Below are positions 18,275 through 27,916 of a stretch of DNA of 64,000 nt, piece after piece. Positions within the stretch are counted from its first letter, which is position 1. The number at the start of each line of letters is the position of its first letter. A model generated the notes under the pieces. The model searched no databases and was not told the origin of the DNA. It worked only from the letters and a program-made list of their open reading frames with translations. Both the position numbers and the translations under genes were made by a program. The DNA is from Aureococcus anophagefferens (taxonomy: Eukaryota; Sar; Pelagophyceae; Pelagomonadales; Pelagomonadaceae): positions 2,457,046 to 2,521,045 of the forward strand of contig NW_008705565.1 in the NCBI RefSeq assembly GCF_000186865.1, given 5' to 3'.

Positions 18275-18895
18275 ATGCTCAACTACCGCGACGCCGTGCT
18301 CGAGCGCGCCGACGCCGCGCTCTACGACGCGCCGAACTGGCTCAACGACCGCTGCATCCACTTCGGCTTCAAGCTCCTCGAGGACGACCTCGGCGATGCC
18401 GCGGCGTCGGTCGCGCTGCTGGATCCCGCGGTCTACAGCTTCATGATGCTCCAGTGCGACGACGACGACGAGTTCGCGGACCTCGGCCGCGGCCTGGCCG
18501 CGCGCGGCGGCGGCCCGCCGGCGGTCGTCGCGACGGCCGTGAGCGACGCGGACGCGCTCGTCGTCGGCGGGTCGAGCCACTGGAGCCTCCTCGTCTACTG
18601 GGTCGCGGAGGACCGCTCCGCCCACTACGACTCCCTGGGCCACCCGAAGAACGCGCGCGCCGCCGAGGCCGCCGCGGCGAAGCTCGCCCGGTGCTTCGGC
18701 CGGCGGGCCGCGGCGCCGGACCACGCGCGGACGCCCCGGCAGACGAACGGCCACGACTGCGGCGCCTTCGCGCTCGCCGTCGCCGGCGCCGTGCTCCGCG
18801 GCGACGCGCAGCTCGAGGCCGTGACGGCGGACGCCGTCGCGGACCTGCGCCGCGACCTCCGCGCGCGCGCGGCCGCCATGCTAGACGCCGCGTAA
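18275..18895 (+). CDS. Ulp1/SENP8-like cysteine protease (putative deneddylase)
   Basis: 206 aa, close to the usual length of SENP8/Den1. The C48 catalytic set is complete: H102 in GSSHWSLLVYW, D119 in HYDSLG, Q156 and C162 in QTNGHDCGAFAL. PNWLNDRCIHFGFKLLE near residue 20 is the substrate-groove WLND motif. SENP8-like enzymes process NEDD8 and other proteases of this clan process SUMO; the small size and lack of an N-terminal extension favour SENP8. The ATG at 18275 follows an A/C-rich leader. Its stop is 3 bp from the stop of the convergent gene at 18899. Confidence 0.88.
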   Translation: MLNYRDAVLERADAALYDAPNWLNDRCIHFGFKLLEDDLGDAAASVALLDPAVYSFMMLQCDDDDEFADLGRGLAARGGGPPAVVATAVSDADALVVGGSSHWSLLVYWVAEDRSAHYDSLGHPKNARAAEAAAAKLARCFGRRAAAPDHARTPRQTNGHDCGAFALAVAGAVLRGDAQLEAVTADAVADLRRDLRARAAAMLDAA

Positions 18896-18898
18896 CTT

Positions 18899-19840
18899 TT
18901 ACGCCCCGGCCGTCCGCGGCGCGAGCCAGTTCGCCTCGAGGTCCCGGGCGCCGAAGGCGAAGGGCGAGAACGGCCCGCCGCGGTCGGCGTCGAAGCACGC
19001 GGCGCAGGGGCCCTCGACCCACGGCGCGTCCCGCGCCTCCGCGGCGTCGCGGAAGCGGCCGAGCTGCACGTCGACCATGGCGACCCGGACGTGCGCGGCG
19101 ACGAGGTACGCGCCGAAATACTTTTCGATGTTCCAGGCGCCGAAGCGTCGCTCGACCTCGCTCGAGGCCGTCGCGTTTTCCAAGAACGCGCCCGCGCCGA
19201 TCCACACGTCCATCGCGGCGCGCGGGCCGACGACGAGCTGGTCCGGCGTCGTCGGGAAGCGGAGCGTGTTCGCGACTTTGCCGTCGTCGATCGCGAGGAA
19301 GCGGCGGCTGGACTGGAACTGCTTGGAGCACACGGCGAGCGCGTCGTCCGGGAGGGCCAGGAGCGCGGGCACGTCGAGGGCGTTGCGGTAGGACAGGTCG
19401 ACGCGCGACTTGATCACGTGGGAGAAGCTCGCGTTCGCGTCGGCCTCAACGCGCGCCATGAGGCCGTAGGCGGCGACGAGGTTGCGCCACTGGCCGTTGG
19501 CCAGCGCGCCGCGGCCCGCGGCCTCGACGGCGACGGCGGCGGCGCCGTGCAGCGCGCCGAGCGTCCGGCGCCACTCGGCGACGGCACCGGCGGGCTCGAC
19601 GGCCGCGAAGACCGCCGCGGCGCAGGAGCGCGCGACGGGCGCGACGATCGCGCGGTCCAGCTCCGCCGCGCGCGGCCCGAAGCCGCGCCGTTCCAAGGGA
19701 CCGGCCAGCAACACGCCCACGAGCGGCAGCCGCGCCGCGCGCGCGCGCGCGACGACGGCGCGCACCGACGGCCGCTCGGCGCCGACGAGGCACGACAGCG
19801 CGACGGCGGCAACGCTCCACCGAGGCAGCAGTCGTGTCAT
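18899..19840 (-). CDS. Secreted/Golgi protein, putative glycosyltransferase-like
   Basis: 313 aa. Signal peptide MTRLLPRWSVAAVALSCLVG. The core includes SFSHVIKSRVDLSYRNAL (about 143-160), resembling the xRxD segment of large algal and plant families annotated as glycosyltransferase-like, then DQLVVGPRAAMDVW, where such families carry the region that ends the nucleotide-sugar pocket. No full family match can be claimed. Two cysteines (GPCAACFDADRGG) lie near the C-terminus. Divergent from the AT-hook gene. Confidence 0.55.
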   Translation of the reverse strand: MTRLLPRWSVAAVALSCLVGAERPSVRAVVARARAARLPLVGVLLAGPLERRGFGPRAAELDRAIVAPVARSCAAAVFAAVEPAGAVAEWRRTLGALHGAAAVAVEAAGRGALANGQWRNLVAAYGLMARVEADANASFSHVIKSRVDLSYRNALDVPALLALPDDALAVCSKQFQSSRRFLAIDDGKVANTLRFPTTPDQLVVGPRAAMDVWIGAGAFLENATASSEVERRFGAWNIEKYFGAYLVAAHVRVAMVDVQLGRFRDAAEARDAPWVEGPCAACFDADRGGPFSPFAFGARDLEANWLAPRTAGA

Positions 19841-19960
19841 CTCATCATAGCGGAGCCGAGGCTGCCCCGAATGTTAAAGTGCAACATTCACACGAAATGG
19901 AAACCAAATTCAACCACGGGAACCAAAACAGGCTGTTAAAAGCCGCCCCTCGGCCACACG

Positions 19961-21274
19961 ATGGACATGGCTGCCGCTCCGCGCAAGTCGAGCGACGCGG
20001 CGGGCCGGCGGGAGGCGGAGTCCGCGGGCGACGACGGCGAAGAGGAGGGCCCCGCCGTCGCCGTCGAGACGGCGCCGAAGAAGCGCGGGCGGCCCAAGAA
20101 GGTGCCCGAGGACGGCGAGGCGCCGAAGAAGCGCGGGCGGCCCAAGAAGAATCCCGACGCCAACGGCGCGGCGGCGCCCCCCGCGCCGACGTCGCCGTCG
20201 CGCGCCGGCGCGCCCCCGGCGGCCGCGACCATCTACGCGCGCGTCCGCCGCGTCCGGGCCCCGCCGCGCCGGCCGCTCCGCGCCCGCCCGCCCCGCGCGA
20301 CCGCCCCGCGCGCGAACAACACCAGACCCCCCCCTGCGTACCGTAGGTCGTCGCGGCCCGACCACGCCCCGGACCCGGCCGTGCCCGCGCAGCCGCCGCG
20401 CGTCGAGAAGCGCGGCAAGAAGGTCGGGCCCTGGCTCCAGAAGTGGATCGCCGAGGACCCGACGGCGTCCATGGAGCGCTACAACGAGCTCAAGCTCAAG
20501 GGCAAGGAGGGCCAGGCCGTCATCAACAAGCTCCGCAAGGAGTGGACGCCCAAGTGCGGCGGCGCGGGGAGCCCCAAGGCGCCCGGCGCGTCGCGCGGCG
20601 GCGACGGCGACGCGGGCCCGGGCACGGCGGACCCCACGTCCATCCTGCACCTCGCCGGCGCGCGCGCGTCCCAGGACGGCGAGCTCGACCGGGGCATCGC
20701 GGCCAAGGACGCGAAGCGGACGTCGCTCGAGGACGGCGTCGTCGAGAGCCGCTACGCGGTCAGCGACCTCGAGACGCAGCTCAAGCGCGCGAAGATCCTG
20801 CTCAAGGACAAGGAGAAGGAGCTCGAGCGCGTGCGGAGCGCGAAGAAGGAGGACGAGGCGCGCAAGGCGAGCCTCGAGCGACGACCCGCGGACGAGCCGC
20901 TGCCCGGCGTCTACTACGACGTCACCGCCGCCGCCGCCGTCGACGGCAAGATCGGCGAGGTCGCCGCGCGGGCCGACGGGCCCGTCTACGTGGGGCTCGC
21001 CAAGGGCCTCGCCGCGGCGCAGAAGCGCTACGCGCGCCACAAGGGCCGGGCGGCCGAGAAGCGCGACCCCCCGACGATGCTCCTGCTCCACGAGCTCGCG
21101 GGCGCCGAGGACGCCGCGCGGCTCGAGGCGGCCGTAAACGCGGGCCTCGAGGCCCGCAAGCCCAACGCGGTCTGGGAGAAGGACGCCGACGACGGCTACG
21201 GCGCCGACGGCGCCGCCGACGCCGCGACCGCCGGCGGCCACTTCCTCTACGTCCTGTACCGCCCGCGGGTCTAG
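19961..21274 (+). CDS. AT-hook protein with coiled coil
   Basis: 437 aa if unspliced, starting MDMAAAPRKSSD. Two AT-hooks, each KKRGRPKK (about residues 39-46 and 56-63), indicate minor-groove DNA binding in the nucleus. A basic Pro/Arg stretch (about 93-140) contains a possible in-frame intron ending CGTACCGTAG near 20347. A charged coiled coil follows (about 250-305: DLETQLKRAKILLKDKEKEL), and then a folded C-terminal region with PVYVGLAKGLAAAQKRYARH and GHFLYVLYRPRV. The C-terminal region is not recognised. Confidence 0.65.
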   Translation: MDMAAAPRKSSDAAGRREAESAGDDGEEEGPAVAVETAPKKRGRPKKVPEDGEAPKKRGRPKKNPDANGAAAPPAPTSPSRAGAPPAAATIYARVRRVRAPPRRPLRARPPRATAPRANNTRPPPAYRRSSRPDHAPDPAVPAQPPRVEKRGKKVGPWLQKWIAEDPTASMERYNELKLKGKEGQAVINKLRKEWTPKCGGAGSPKAPGASRGGDGDAGPGTADPTSILHLAGARASQDGELDRGIAAKDAKRTSLEDGVVESRYAVSDLETQLKRAKILLKDKEKELERVRSAKKEDEARKASLERRPADEPLPGVYYDVTAAAAVDGKIGEVAARADGPVYVGLAKGLAAAQKRYARHKGRAAEKRDPPTMLLLHELAGAEDAARLEAAVNAGLEARKPNAVWEKDADDGYGADGAADAATAGGHFLYVLYRPRV

Positions 21275-21526
21275 GCGCCGCGTCGCGAGCCCCCTCCCGC
21301 GGCCCCCGCCCCGCGCCCCCGCGCGCGCGCCACTCTCCCGCGCCGAAAGGACCCCGCCCCCGGCGCCACAGCGCCCTTGCGAACACACTGGGCTCCTCCT
21401 TTACGGATGTTGATGAACTCTTGCGGGCCTCATTGAGCCTTCGTTGAAGGCGCCGATCTGCGGCTGGCTCACGGCGACCTTGATCTTGCGACCTGCTTCG
21501 TCGCCGAGCGGTTCGCGGCAACGCCG

Positions 21527-24446
21527 ATGGCTTCGAAGAAGCAGGCGTCGCAGCCGACGAAGAAGTCCAAGCCGGGTAAGAACGGCGCGACGAAGAAAGC
21601 CCACCAATCCGACGCGGCGCCGCCCAAGCAATCCCGGGCGGCGAAAATCGGGGCCGCCGTCGCCGTCGCCGTCCTCGCCGTCGCCGCCGCCGCCGCCGGT
21701 CCCCTGCGCGGCGTCCTGGACGACCTCGGCGACCTGCGCGGCGCCGCCGAATCCCTCGCCTGCGCGGCGGCGGGCGCGGGCTGCGGCGGCGGCGGCGAGC
21801 CCGCGGGCTGCGGCGTCGTCGTCGCGCCGCGCGCCGCGCGGTGGGCGCTGCGCGCGGCGTTTCGCGCGGCGGGCGGCGAGCTGCTGCTCGTGGACCCGAG
21901 CCGCGTCGGCAACGCGAGCGCCGACAGTGTCGGCCTGCTGCGCTACGGCGCCGTGACGCGGCTCGCGCCGGGCGCGAACTCGGCGGCCGTCGACGCCGCG
22001 CTGCTCGCGCTCGACGCCGAGTGCGCCCGGGGCCGCAAGTGGAGCGCCGGGTCGCCGCGGCTCGAGGCCCTGCGCCGGGTCTACGCGGCCGCGGCGTCGA
22101 AGAAGGGCCGCGCGGCCGCGCCCGTCGCCGCCGACGACCTCGAGGCGCACCGGGCCTCGCTGCGGGCCGTCGGCGCGGACGTCGACGCGCGGGGCCTGTG
22201 GGCCGACGAGGGCTTCTTCGCGTCGGCGGCGGACGTTCCATGGGGCGACACGCCCCTGCTCCGGGCCGCGCGCGACTGCGACGCGCGCGCGACGCGCGCG
22301 CTGCTCGCGCTCGGCGGGGCAGCAAAAGGGTGCGACATGCCCAACTTCAAAGGCTCCTCTCTCGGCCGTGTTCCACTCGTTTCGGCTGACTTTTGGACGA
22401 GCGATCATCTCTCGGAACGGTCTCGAAGCGTGGATGCTTTTTCCGGAACGCGCGCGCGCGGCACACTCACGTTGAAGCGACGTCGAATCACCCTTGTGCT
22501 GCCCAGGCGCTCGGCGCGGACGCGGCGGCGACCTACGACCGCCGGGGCTACCGCGCGCTGGACCTGGCGCTGCGCTGCGAGTCGCGGAGCCTCTTCGCGA
22601 CGGCCAAGGAGGTCGTCGACGGCTGCGGCGGCGCGTGCGTGAACTTCGGGGAGCGGCCGCCGCCGGACGGGCTCAACGGGCTGCACCGCGTCCTGCTCAA
22701 GTGGGCGTCGGCCTACTTCCCGACGCGCCCGGCGCCGAGCCCCTGGAACTCGCTGGCGAAGATGTTCGTCGACGCCGGCGGCGATTTGTTGGAGCCCACG
22801 CGGACGGCCGCGCGCGAGACGCCGCTGCACGTCGCCGTCAGGGCAGGACAAGAGAGCGAAATTCCCAACTTCAAAGGCTCCGATCTCGGCCATTTTCCAC
22901 TCGTTTCGGCTGATTTTTGGACGAGCGATCATCTCTCGGAACGGTCTCGAAGCGTGGATGCTTTTTCCGGAACGCGCGCGCGCGGAACACTCACGTTGAA
23001 GCGACGTTGAATCACCCTTGTGCTGCCCAGGTCGCCGTCGGAAAACGGAACCTCGAGGGCGCGGCCATGCTCCTCGACAGCGCGCCGGACGAGGACGTGC
23101 GGCGCGCCATGCTCGCGGCGCGGGACGGCGTCGGCGGCTTCGCGCCCCTCGCCGTCGCGGCGAGCTGGCGCAACTGGGCCATCACGGTGCCGCGGCTCCT
23201 GGCGGCGTCGCAAGACTCCGCCGAGCCCGTCGACGCGCGGCTCCGGACCCAGGCCCTCGACGGGGCGCCGGCCTGCGCCGTTTCGCTGCCGGGCTACGAC
23301 GAGCTGCGGGCGGGCTACCCGCTGCTGGCGACGGGCGACGCGCTCGCGGACTGCGGCTTCCTCGGGAACGTGGTCGAATTGCTGTTGAACGCGGGCGCGG
23401 ACCCGTACCTGCGCGACGACGCCAACCGGACGGCGCTCCACGACCTGCACCCGTTCCTCGTGCCCGACGGCGACGCCCGGACGGACGCGCCCGACGCGCG
23501 GCGCGCGCGGGACGCGCTGCGGCGGGCGCTCGGCGCCGGCGGCGCGCCGCTGCTCGCGGAGTCGCGCGCCGCGCGCGAGCTCTGGCACGCCGACTTCGGC
23601 GCCGCGACGGCCGGCGGCGCGAAGCTCGACGGGCCCGGGGACGGCTGCGACGCGCGCGTGGCCCGCGGCGCGAACCTCGCGGACTTGGGCGGCTTCGTGG
23701 ACGCGGGCGCGCCCGCGCTCTTCGCGGGCGCGCTCGACGGCACCTGGGACGGCGCGCGCCGCGAGTGGGCGAACCGGACGCGCCTGCTCGAGACGCACGG
23801 CGGCGCCCACGTGCGCGCGGGCGCCATCCCCTACGCGTCCGCGTTCCGGTCTCGCGAAACCGTCGCGTCGCTGCGCGACGCGCTCGCGGCCGCGGCCGCG
23901 GACAGCGCGGTGGCCCTGGGCCAGGCGCGCGCGGGCGCCGCGGCCGACGCGCCGTCCTACGTCTTCGAGCAGATCCGCTGGGACGGCCGGCCGGGCGACC
24001 ACCCCTTCCAGAGTTTGTTGAAGGACAACGTCGGCGCGCTCCCGCTGCTCGACGGCGGCTACGCGGTGCACAACGCGCAGTTCTACGCGGGCGACGCGCT
24101 GAGCGGCGCGCCGGCGCACTACCACGCGCACGCGCTCAACGCCCTCGTGCGGGGCCGCAAGCGCTGGCTCCTCTTCCCGCCGAAGCACGCGGCGTACTCG
24201 AAGCTGCCCGCGGCGGCCTGGCTGGAGAAGGGCCGCGTCGAGGCGCTGCGGCGCGCGGGCGTCGACGTCCTCGTCTGCACCCAGCCGGAGGACGCGGCGC
24301 TCTACGTGCCCTCGGGCTGGGGCCACGTCGTCCTCAACCTCGAAACGAGCGTCGGCGTCGCCATGGAGTTCCACAAGGACGGCGAGCTCACGTGGTCCTT
24401 CGAGGACCGCGCGGCCGACGCCGTCGCCGCGGACCGGCGGCTGTAA
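21527..24446 (+). CDS. Ankyrin-repeat plus JmjC/cupin_8 protein, 3 exons
   Basis: Exons 21527-22306, 22507-22830 and 23031-24446; 839 aa. Both introns are 200-nt family A introners. The order is basic N-terminus, transmembrane segment (IGAAVAVAVLAVAAAAAG, about 42-60), ankyrin repeats (about 240-530), then a cupin_8/JmjC domain (about 675-835). Splicing rebuilds ankyrin helices: LLALGADAAATYDRRGYRAL at the first junction and ETPLHVAVGKRNLEGAAML at the second. The cupin contains ALVRGRKRWLLFPP, with candidate iron ligands HYHAH (about 731) and GWGHVVLN (about 796). The family hydroxylates proteins or demethylates histones; a membrane anchor suggests a non-nuclear target. Confidence 0.88.
22315..22506 (+). 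mobile_element. Introner element A1 (family A, 192 bp)
   Basis: Target duplicates GCGCTCGG at 22307-22314 and 22507-22514. Ends CGGGGCAGCAAAAGGGTG and CACCCTTGTGCTGCCCAG. Intron 22307-22506 (200 nt) is GC-AG, phase 0. Subtype with GGGTGCGACATGCCC after the left end. Confidence 0.96.
22839..23030 (+). mobile_element. Introner element A2 (family A, 192 bp)
   Basis: Target duplicates GTCGCCGT at 22831-22838 and 23031-23038. Ends CAGGGCAGGACAAG and CTTGTGCTGCCCAG. Intron 22831-23030 (200 nt), GT-AG, phase 0. Left-end subtype GAGAGCGAAATTCCC differs from A1 in the same gene, so the two are separate insertions. Confidence 0.96.
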
Positions 24447-24538
24447 TGCGTGCGGAGGCTGTTCGCGCGCGTTTGTCGCGTGGAGGTCAACCTCCGATTC
24501 AAAATGAAGAGATGTTGAGGCAGAGCGAGAAGCAAGCA

Positions 24539-26734
24539 ATGGGTTGCAGCACGCTCTTGTTGCTGCTCGCCGCCGCGCGCGGCTGGGTGCCCCCGCTCCG
24601 GTGCGGTCCCGGTTCGGCCCTGGGCTTCGCGCGGCGCCGCGCGCCGGCCCTGGACCTGCGGCCGCTGCCGCCGCTGGCGCCGAGCGTGGAGCGCGAGTTC
24701 GTCACGGAGGACAGCGACCTGTCGATCAAAGACCGGTCCGTCGTCATCGTCACGACGGCGTCGCTGCCCTGGATGACGGGCACGGCCGTGAACCCGGCGC
24801 TGCGCGCGGCCTACATGGCCGGCGGCGGCTACGGCGACGTGACGCTCATGCTCCCGTGGATGGCCGACGGCGGCGACCAGACGGCGCTCTTCGGCGCGTG
24901 CCGCTTCCCGGAGCCCGCGGCCCAGGAGGCCTTCGTGCGGGCCTGGATCGCCGAGAACGCGCCGGACGCCGTGGGGCCCGACGGGTCGAGCTCCCTGAAG
25001 ATCGGCTGGTACCCGGCGCGCTACGCCGCGGGCCTCGGCAGCATCCTGAATCTGGACGACATCACGTCCCACATCCCCCGGGCCTGCGACGACGTCGTCA
25101 TCCTCGAGGAGCCGGAGCACCTCAACTGGTACCGCAACGGGCCCCGGTGGACGTCGCGGTTCCGCCACGTCGTGGGCGTCGCGCACACGAACTACGAGGC
25201 CTACGCGACGCTCGAGTCGCGCGACGGCCGCGTCGGCTTCGACGTCCTGGCGGAGCGCGTCTTCACGGAGACGGTGACGCGGGCCCACTGCGACGTCGTC
25301 GTCCAGCTCAGCGCGACGCTCCGGCCGCTGCCGCACTCGCGCGTCGCGAACGTCCACGGCGTCCGCAAGCCCTTCCTCGACGTCGGCGCGGCGGGCGGGC
25401 CGCCGGCGTTCCCGCCGCGGGGCGGCGACGCGCGGTGCTACTTCCTCGGCAAGGCCATGTGGGCCAAGGGCTACGACCAGCTGCTCGTCTTCCTCGGCGA
25501 CGGCGCGGCGGACGCGGACGCGCGCGTCGACTGCTACGGCGGCGGCCCGGACCTCGACGACATCGTCGCCAAGTCCAAGATCCTCGGCGTCGGCCTCGAC
25601 TTCCGGGGCCCCGCGGACCACGCGGACGCGAACGTGTTCGGGGCGTACGACGTCTTCGTCAACCCGTCGATCAGCGAGGTGCTCTGCACGGCGACGGCGG
25701 AGGCGCTGGCCATGGGGAAGCGCGTCGTCATCGCAAAGCACCCGTCGAACGAGTTCTTCTACCAGTTCGACGGATGCCACGCGGTCGCGCCGGGCGACGC
25801 CGCGTCGTTTCGGAAAGAGCTCGCCGCGGCGCTCGCGGCCGCGGAGGACGACCGGGCGCGTTATCTCCCGTCGTCGACGCCGGTGCGCGTCGTCCCCGAC
25901 GCCCTGCGGCCCCTGACCTGGGACGCGGCGACGGAGCGGCTCGTCGGCGCCGCGGCGCTCGACGCGCGCGCGCCGCCGGCGCGGTTGGCGCTCGCGTCGC
26001 TCGTCATGCACAGCTACCACTGGGGCATGACGGCGTCGCCGTTGGCCCTCGATCTATGGCTCACGATCTCCGGCGCGGGGCCCCACACGCCCTGGGCCGA
26101 GTGGCGGGGCCAGCTCTTCTCGAACGTCGGGCCGGGAGTTTCGGGAGACGGCGACGCGAAATTCGAGCGGCGGCTCCGGAGCGCCATCGCCAAGGCCGCC
26201 AAGGGTTTAGGCGACGCGAACCGCCTCGCGGACGTCGTCGCGGACCGCGTCGCGAAGCGCGAGACGCGGAGCCTCGTGCGCCACCTCGGCCCGCGCATGG
26301 CGCCGCGGAAGCGGCGGAAGCTTCCGTCCGCGCTGCCGGACGCCGGCGCCGCGGCCGCGCCCGCGGACCCCGCGGCGACGACGCCGCGGACGACGGCGTC
26401 GGCCCTCACGGAGGACCTCGCCGAGGACGCGAGCCTCTTCTTCGAGGCCGACGAGGTCTCGCTCGCGGGCGACGGCGGCTACTTCTCCGAGGCGCGGTGG
26501 CCCCGGACCGCGCGCGCGTGGCGCCGCGCGCGCCGCGCGGCCCGCGACGGCCCGGCGTCCTGGCTCGAGCCGCCCTCCGACGCGCGGGCCCGCGACGCGG
26601 ACCTGCCCAAGTCCCTCGCGCGCGCGGCCGCGCGCGCGACGGACGCGCTCCGCCGCGACCTCGCCTACTCGTCCGTCGTCCGCGGCGACGGCGGCGACGA
26701 CCGCGACGGGCGGGGCGCCAAGGACGTAAGCTAG
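24539..26734 (+). CDS. DGD: Digalactosyldiacylglycerol synthase (GT4 family)
   Basis: 731 aa, single exon. It transfers galactose from UDP-galactose to MGDG to make DGDG, the main thylakoid galactolipid. DGD landmarks: IVTTASLPWMTGTAVNPALR at about 69-88, VILEEPEHLNWYRNG (about 188-202), VVGVAHTNYEAY, NVHGVRKPFLDVG, and the GT4 acceptor/nucleotide block DVFVNPSISEVLCTATAEAL (about 377-396), where the Glu contacts UDP-sugar. The N-terminal MGCSTLLLLLAAARGW is a signal-like leader consistent with delivery to a secondary plastid. A C-terminal extension of about 150 residues, basic then acidic, is not part of the usual enzyme. Confidence 0.92.
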   Translation: MGCSTLLLLLAAARGWVPPLRCGPGSALGFARRRAPALDLRPLPPLAPSVEREFVTEDSDLSIKDRSVVIVTTASLPWMTGTAVNPALRAAYMAGGGYGDVTLMLPWMADGGDQTALFGACRFPEPAAQEAFVRAWIAENAPDAVGPDGSSSLKIGWYPARYAAGLGSILNLDDITSHIPRACDDVVILEEPEHLNWYRNGPRWTSRFRHVVGVAHTNYEAYATLESRDGRVGFDVLAERVFTETVTRAHCDVVVQLSATLRPLPHSRVANVHGVRKPFLDVGAAGGPPAFPPRGGDARCYFLGKAMWAKGYDQLLVFLGDGAADADARVDCYGGGPDLDDIVAKSKILGVGLDFRGPADHADANVFGAYDVFVNPSISEVLCTATAEALAMGKRVVIAKHPSNEFFYQFDGCHAVAPGDAASFRKELAAALAAAEDDRARYLPSSTPVRVVPDALRPLTWDAATERLVGAAALDARAPPARLALASLVMHSYHWGMTASPLALDLWLTISGAGPHTPWAEWRGQLFSNVGPGVSGDGDAKFERRLRSAIAKAAKGLGDANRLADVVADRVAKRETRSLVRHLGPRMAPRKRRKLPSALPDAGAAAAPADPAATTPRTTASALTEDLAEDASLFFEADEVSLAGDGGYFSEARWPRTARAWRRARRAARDGPASWLEPPSDARARDADLPKSLARAAARATDALRRDLAYSSVVRGDGGDDRDGRGAKDVS

Positions 26735-26756
26735 CCGTCGCGGGGTTCCTAGTCTG

Positions 26757-27708
26757 CTAGGTTGGGGGAGCGTCTGCGCCTCCTGAGGCCCCGAGTCCTC
26801 GCGTCATTTCCCTTTCGAGCTTGGCGTGGAGCAGGCCCCGGAACTCGCTCGCCTGCAATTCTTCTTCGTATTCCTCGCTTTTGAAGATAGAAAAGCTAAG
26901 TGCAGCCAGCTGCCCTGTAACCTTGTCGAATGACAGGACCACCATTGTGTTAGTCTCGTCATTGACGTCCAAAAACAGATGGCCATAGGGAAAGTGCACA
27001 CTTCCATGTCGATTCTGATCATTGGACTCAAACTCGTTGATACTGGCTTCAAGCGCGTCGAAGCTTGCCACCTTGCAGACAGCACCATCGCGTTTTCTCG
27101 TGCAGTAGAGGTACGCGCACGGGTCCCACGAGTCTACGAACTCGTGAGATCTTCCTCTCCTTTCACATTCTTGAGACTCCAGTAATATCGGCGCCATGGC
27201 TGCATGACCAGGAGCGTCCGCTGAAACTTCGAACACGTAGGTGGCCATTCGATGAAACGGATCACCAGGACGAAGTTCGGCATCGGGCACGCAATTCAAA
27301 CGCTCAAACACGACCGTCCGTAGACCAGAGTCTTCATGGAAGAACGCCCACGCGAAAGTAAAGTCGGACATGGCTGGGCGATCATCACTCGGATTCGTCG
27401 CCTGCAAGGATTGCAAGGCTTCGTCCATCGAAGATGGTAACAACGATCGCAGACGTGCATGCTGAGCCACGATTTGCTTGTCGCTCGACAGATCAACGGA
27501 TCGCGTCGGCGGCGTGCTTGAAGGCGAGGGCACGGTCGCCCATGCTCTGGCGGGCGCACATTTCAAGGCGGAGTAGATCGACAGAGGCGAGGAAGCCGCA
27601 GACTTCGAGCCGCGGCGCGTCCGCCAGCGCTTGCCAAAGGACCGCCGGTCGCGCGCGCGGCCGTCGCGTCGCGGGCGCGGCCGCTGACGAAAATTGCGCG
27701 AGTGCCAT
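26757..27708 (-). CDS. F-box-like protein, apparently frameshifted or with an unrecognised intron
   Basis: Two overlapping frames on one strand seem to form one gene. The 5' frame starts at the ATG 27708 (MALAQFSSAAAPAT) and holds an F-box-like helix set, APRLEVCGFLASVDLLRLEM, then stops at about 27493. The second frame, open from about 27566 to 26757, carries the body: DFTFAWAFFHEDSGLRTVVF, GDPFHRMATYVFEV, HGSVHFPYGHLFLDVND. No GT/GC-AG intron I tried joins the two frames cleanly, so a single-base error or a real frameshift near 27500-27560 is likely. The body family is unknown. GC content is clearly lower than in the surrounding genes. Confidence 0.5.
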
Positions 27709-27916
27709 TTGTTCTCGTGGGCAGATAGAGGGCAGTCAGTCCCCGTCTAATTGCGCGCATCGGCCGACCGCGGGAGAGGCAAGATCTCTGCAAGTGCCGG
27801 CGTGTTGCTGTAAGCTTAGGCACGGCAGACCGTCGCCGATGCACGGATCCTCGATCGCAACGCGCGGCGCCACCAACGCCCCCACCGCCCGCGCCGAGCC
27901 GATCCAACCGACACGT

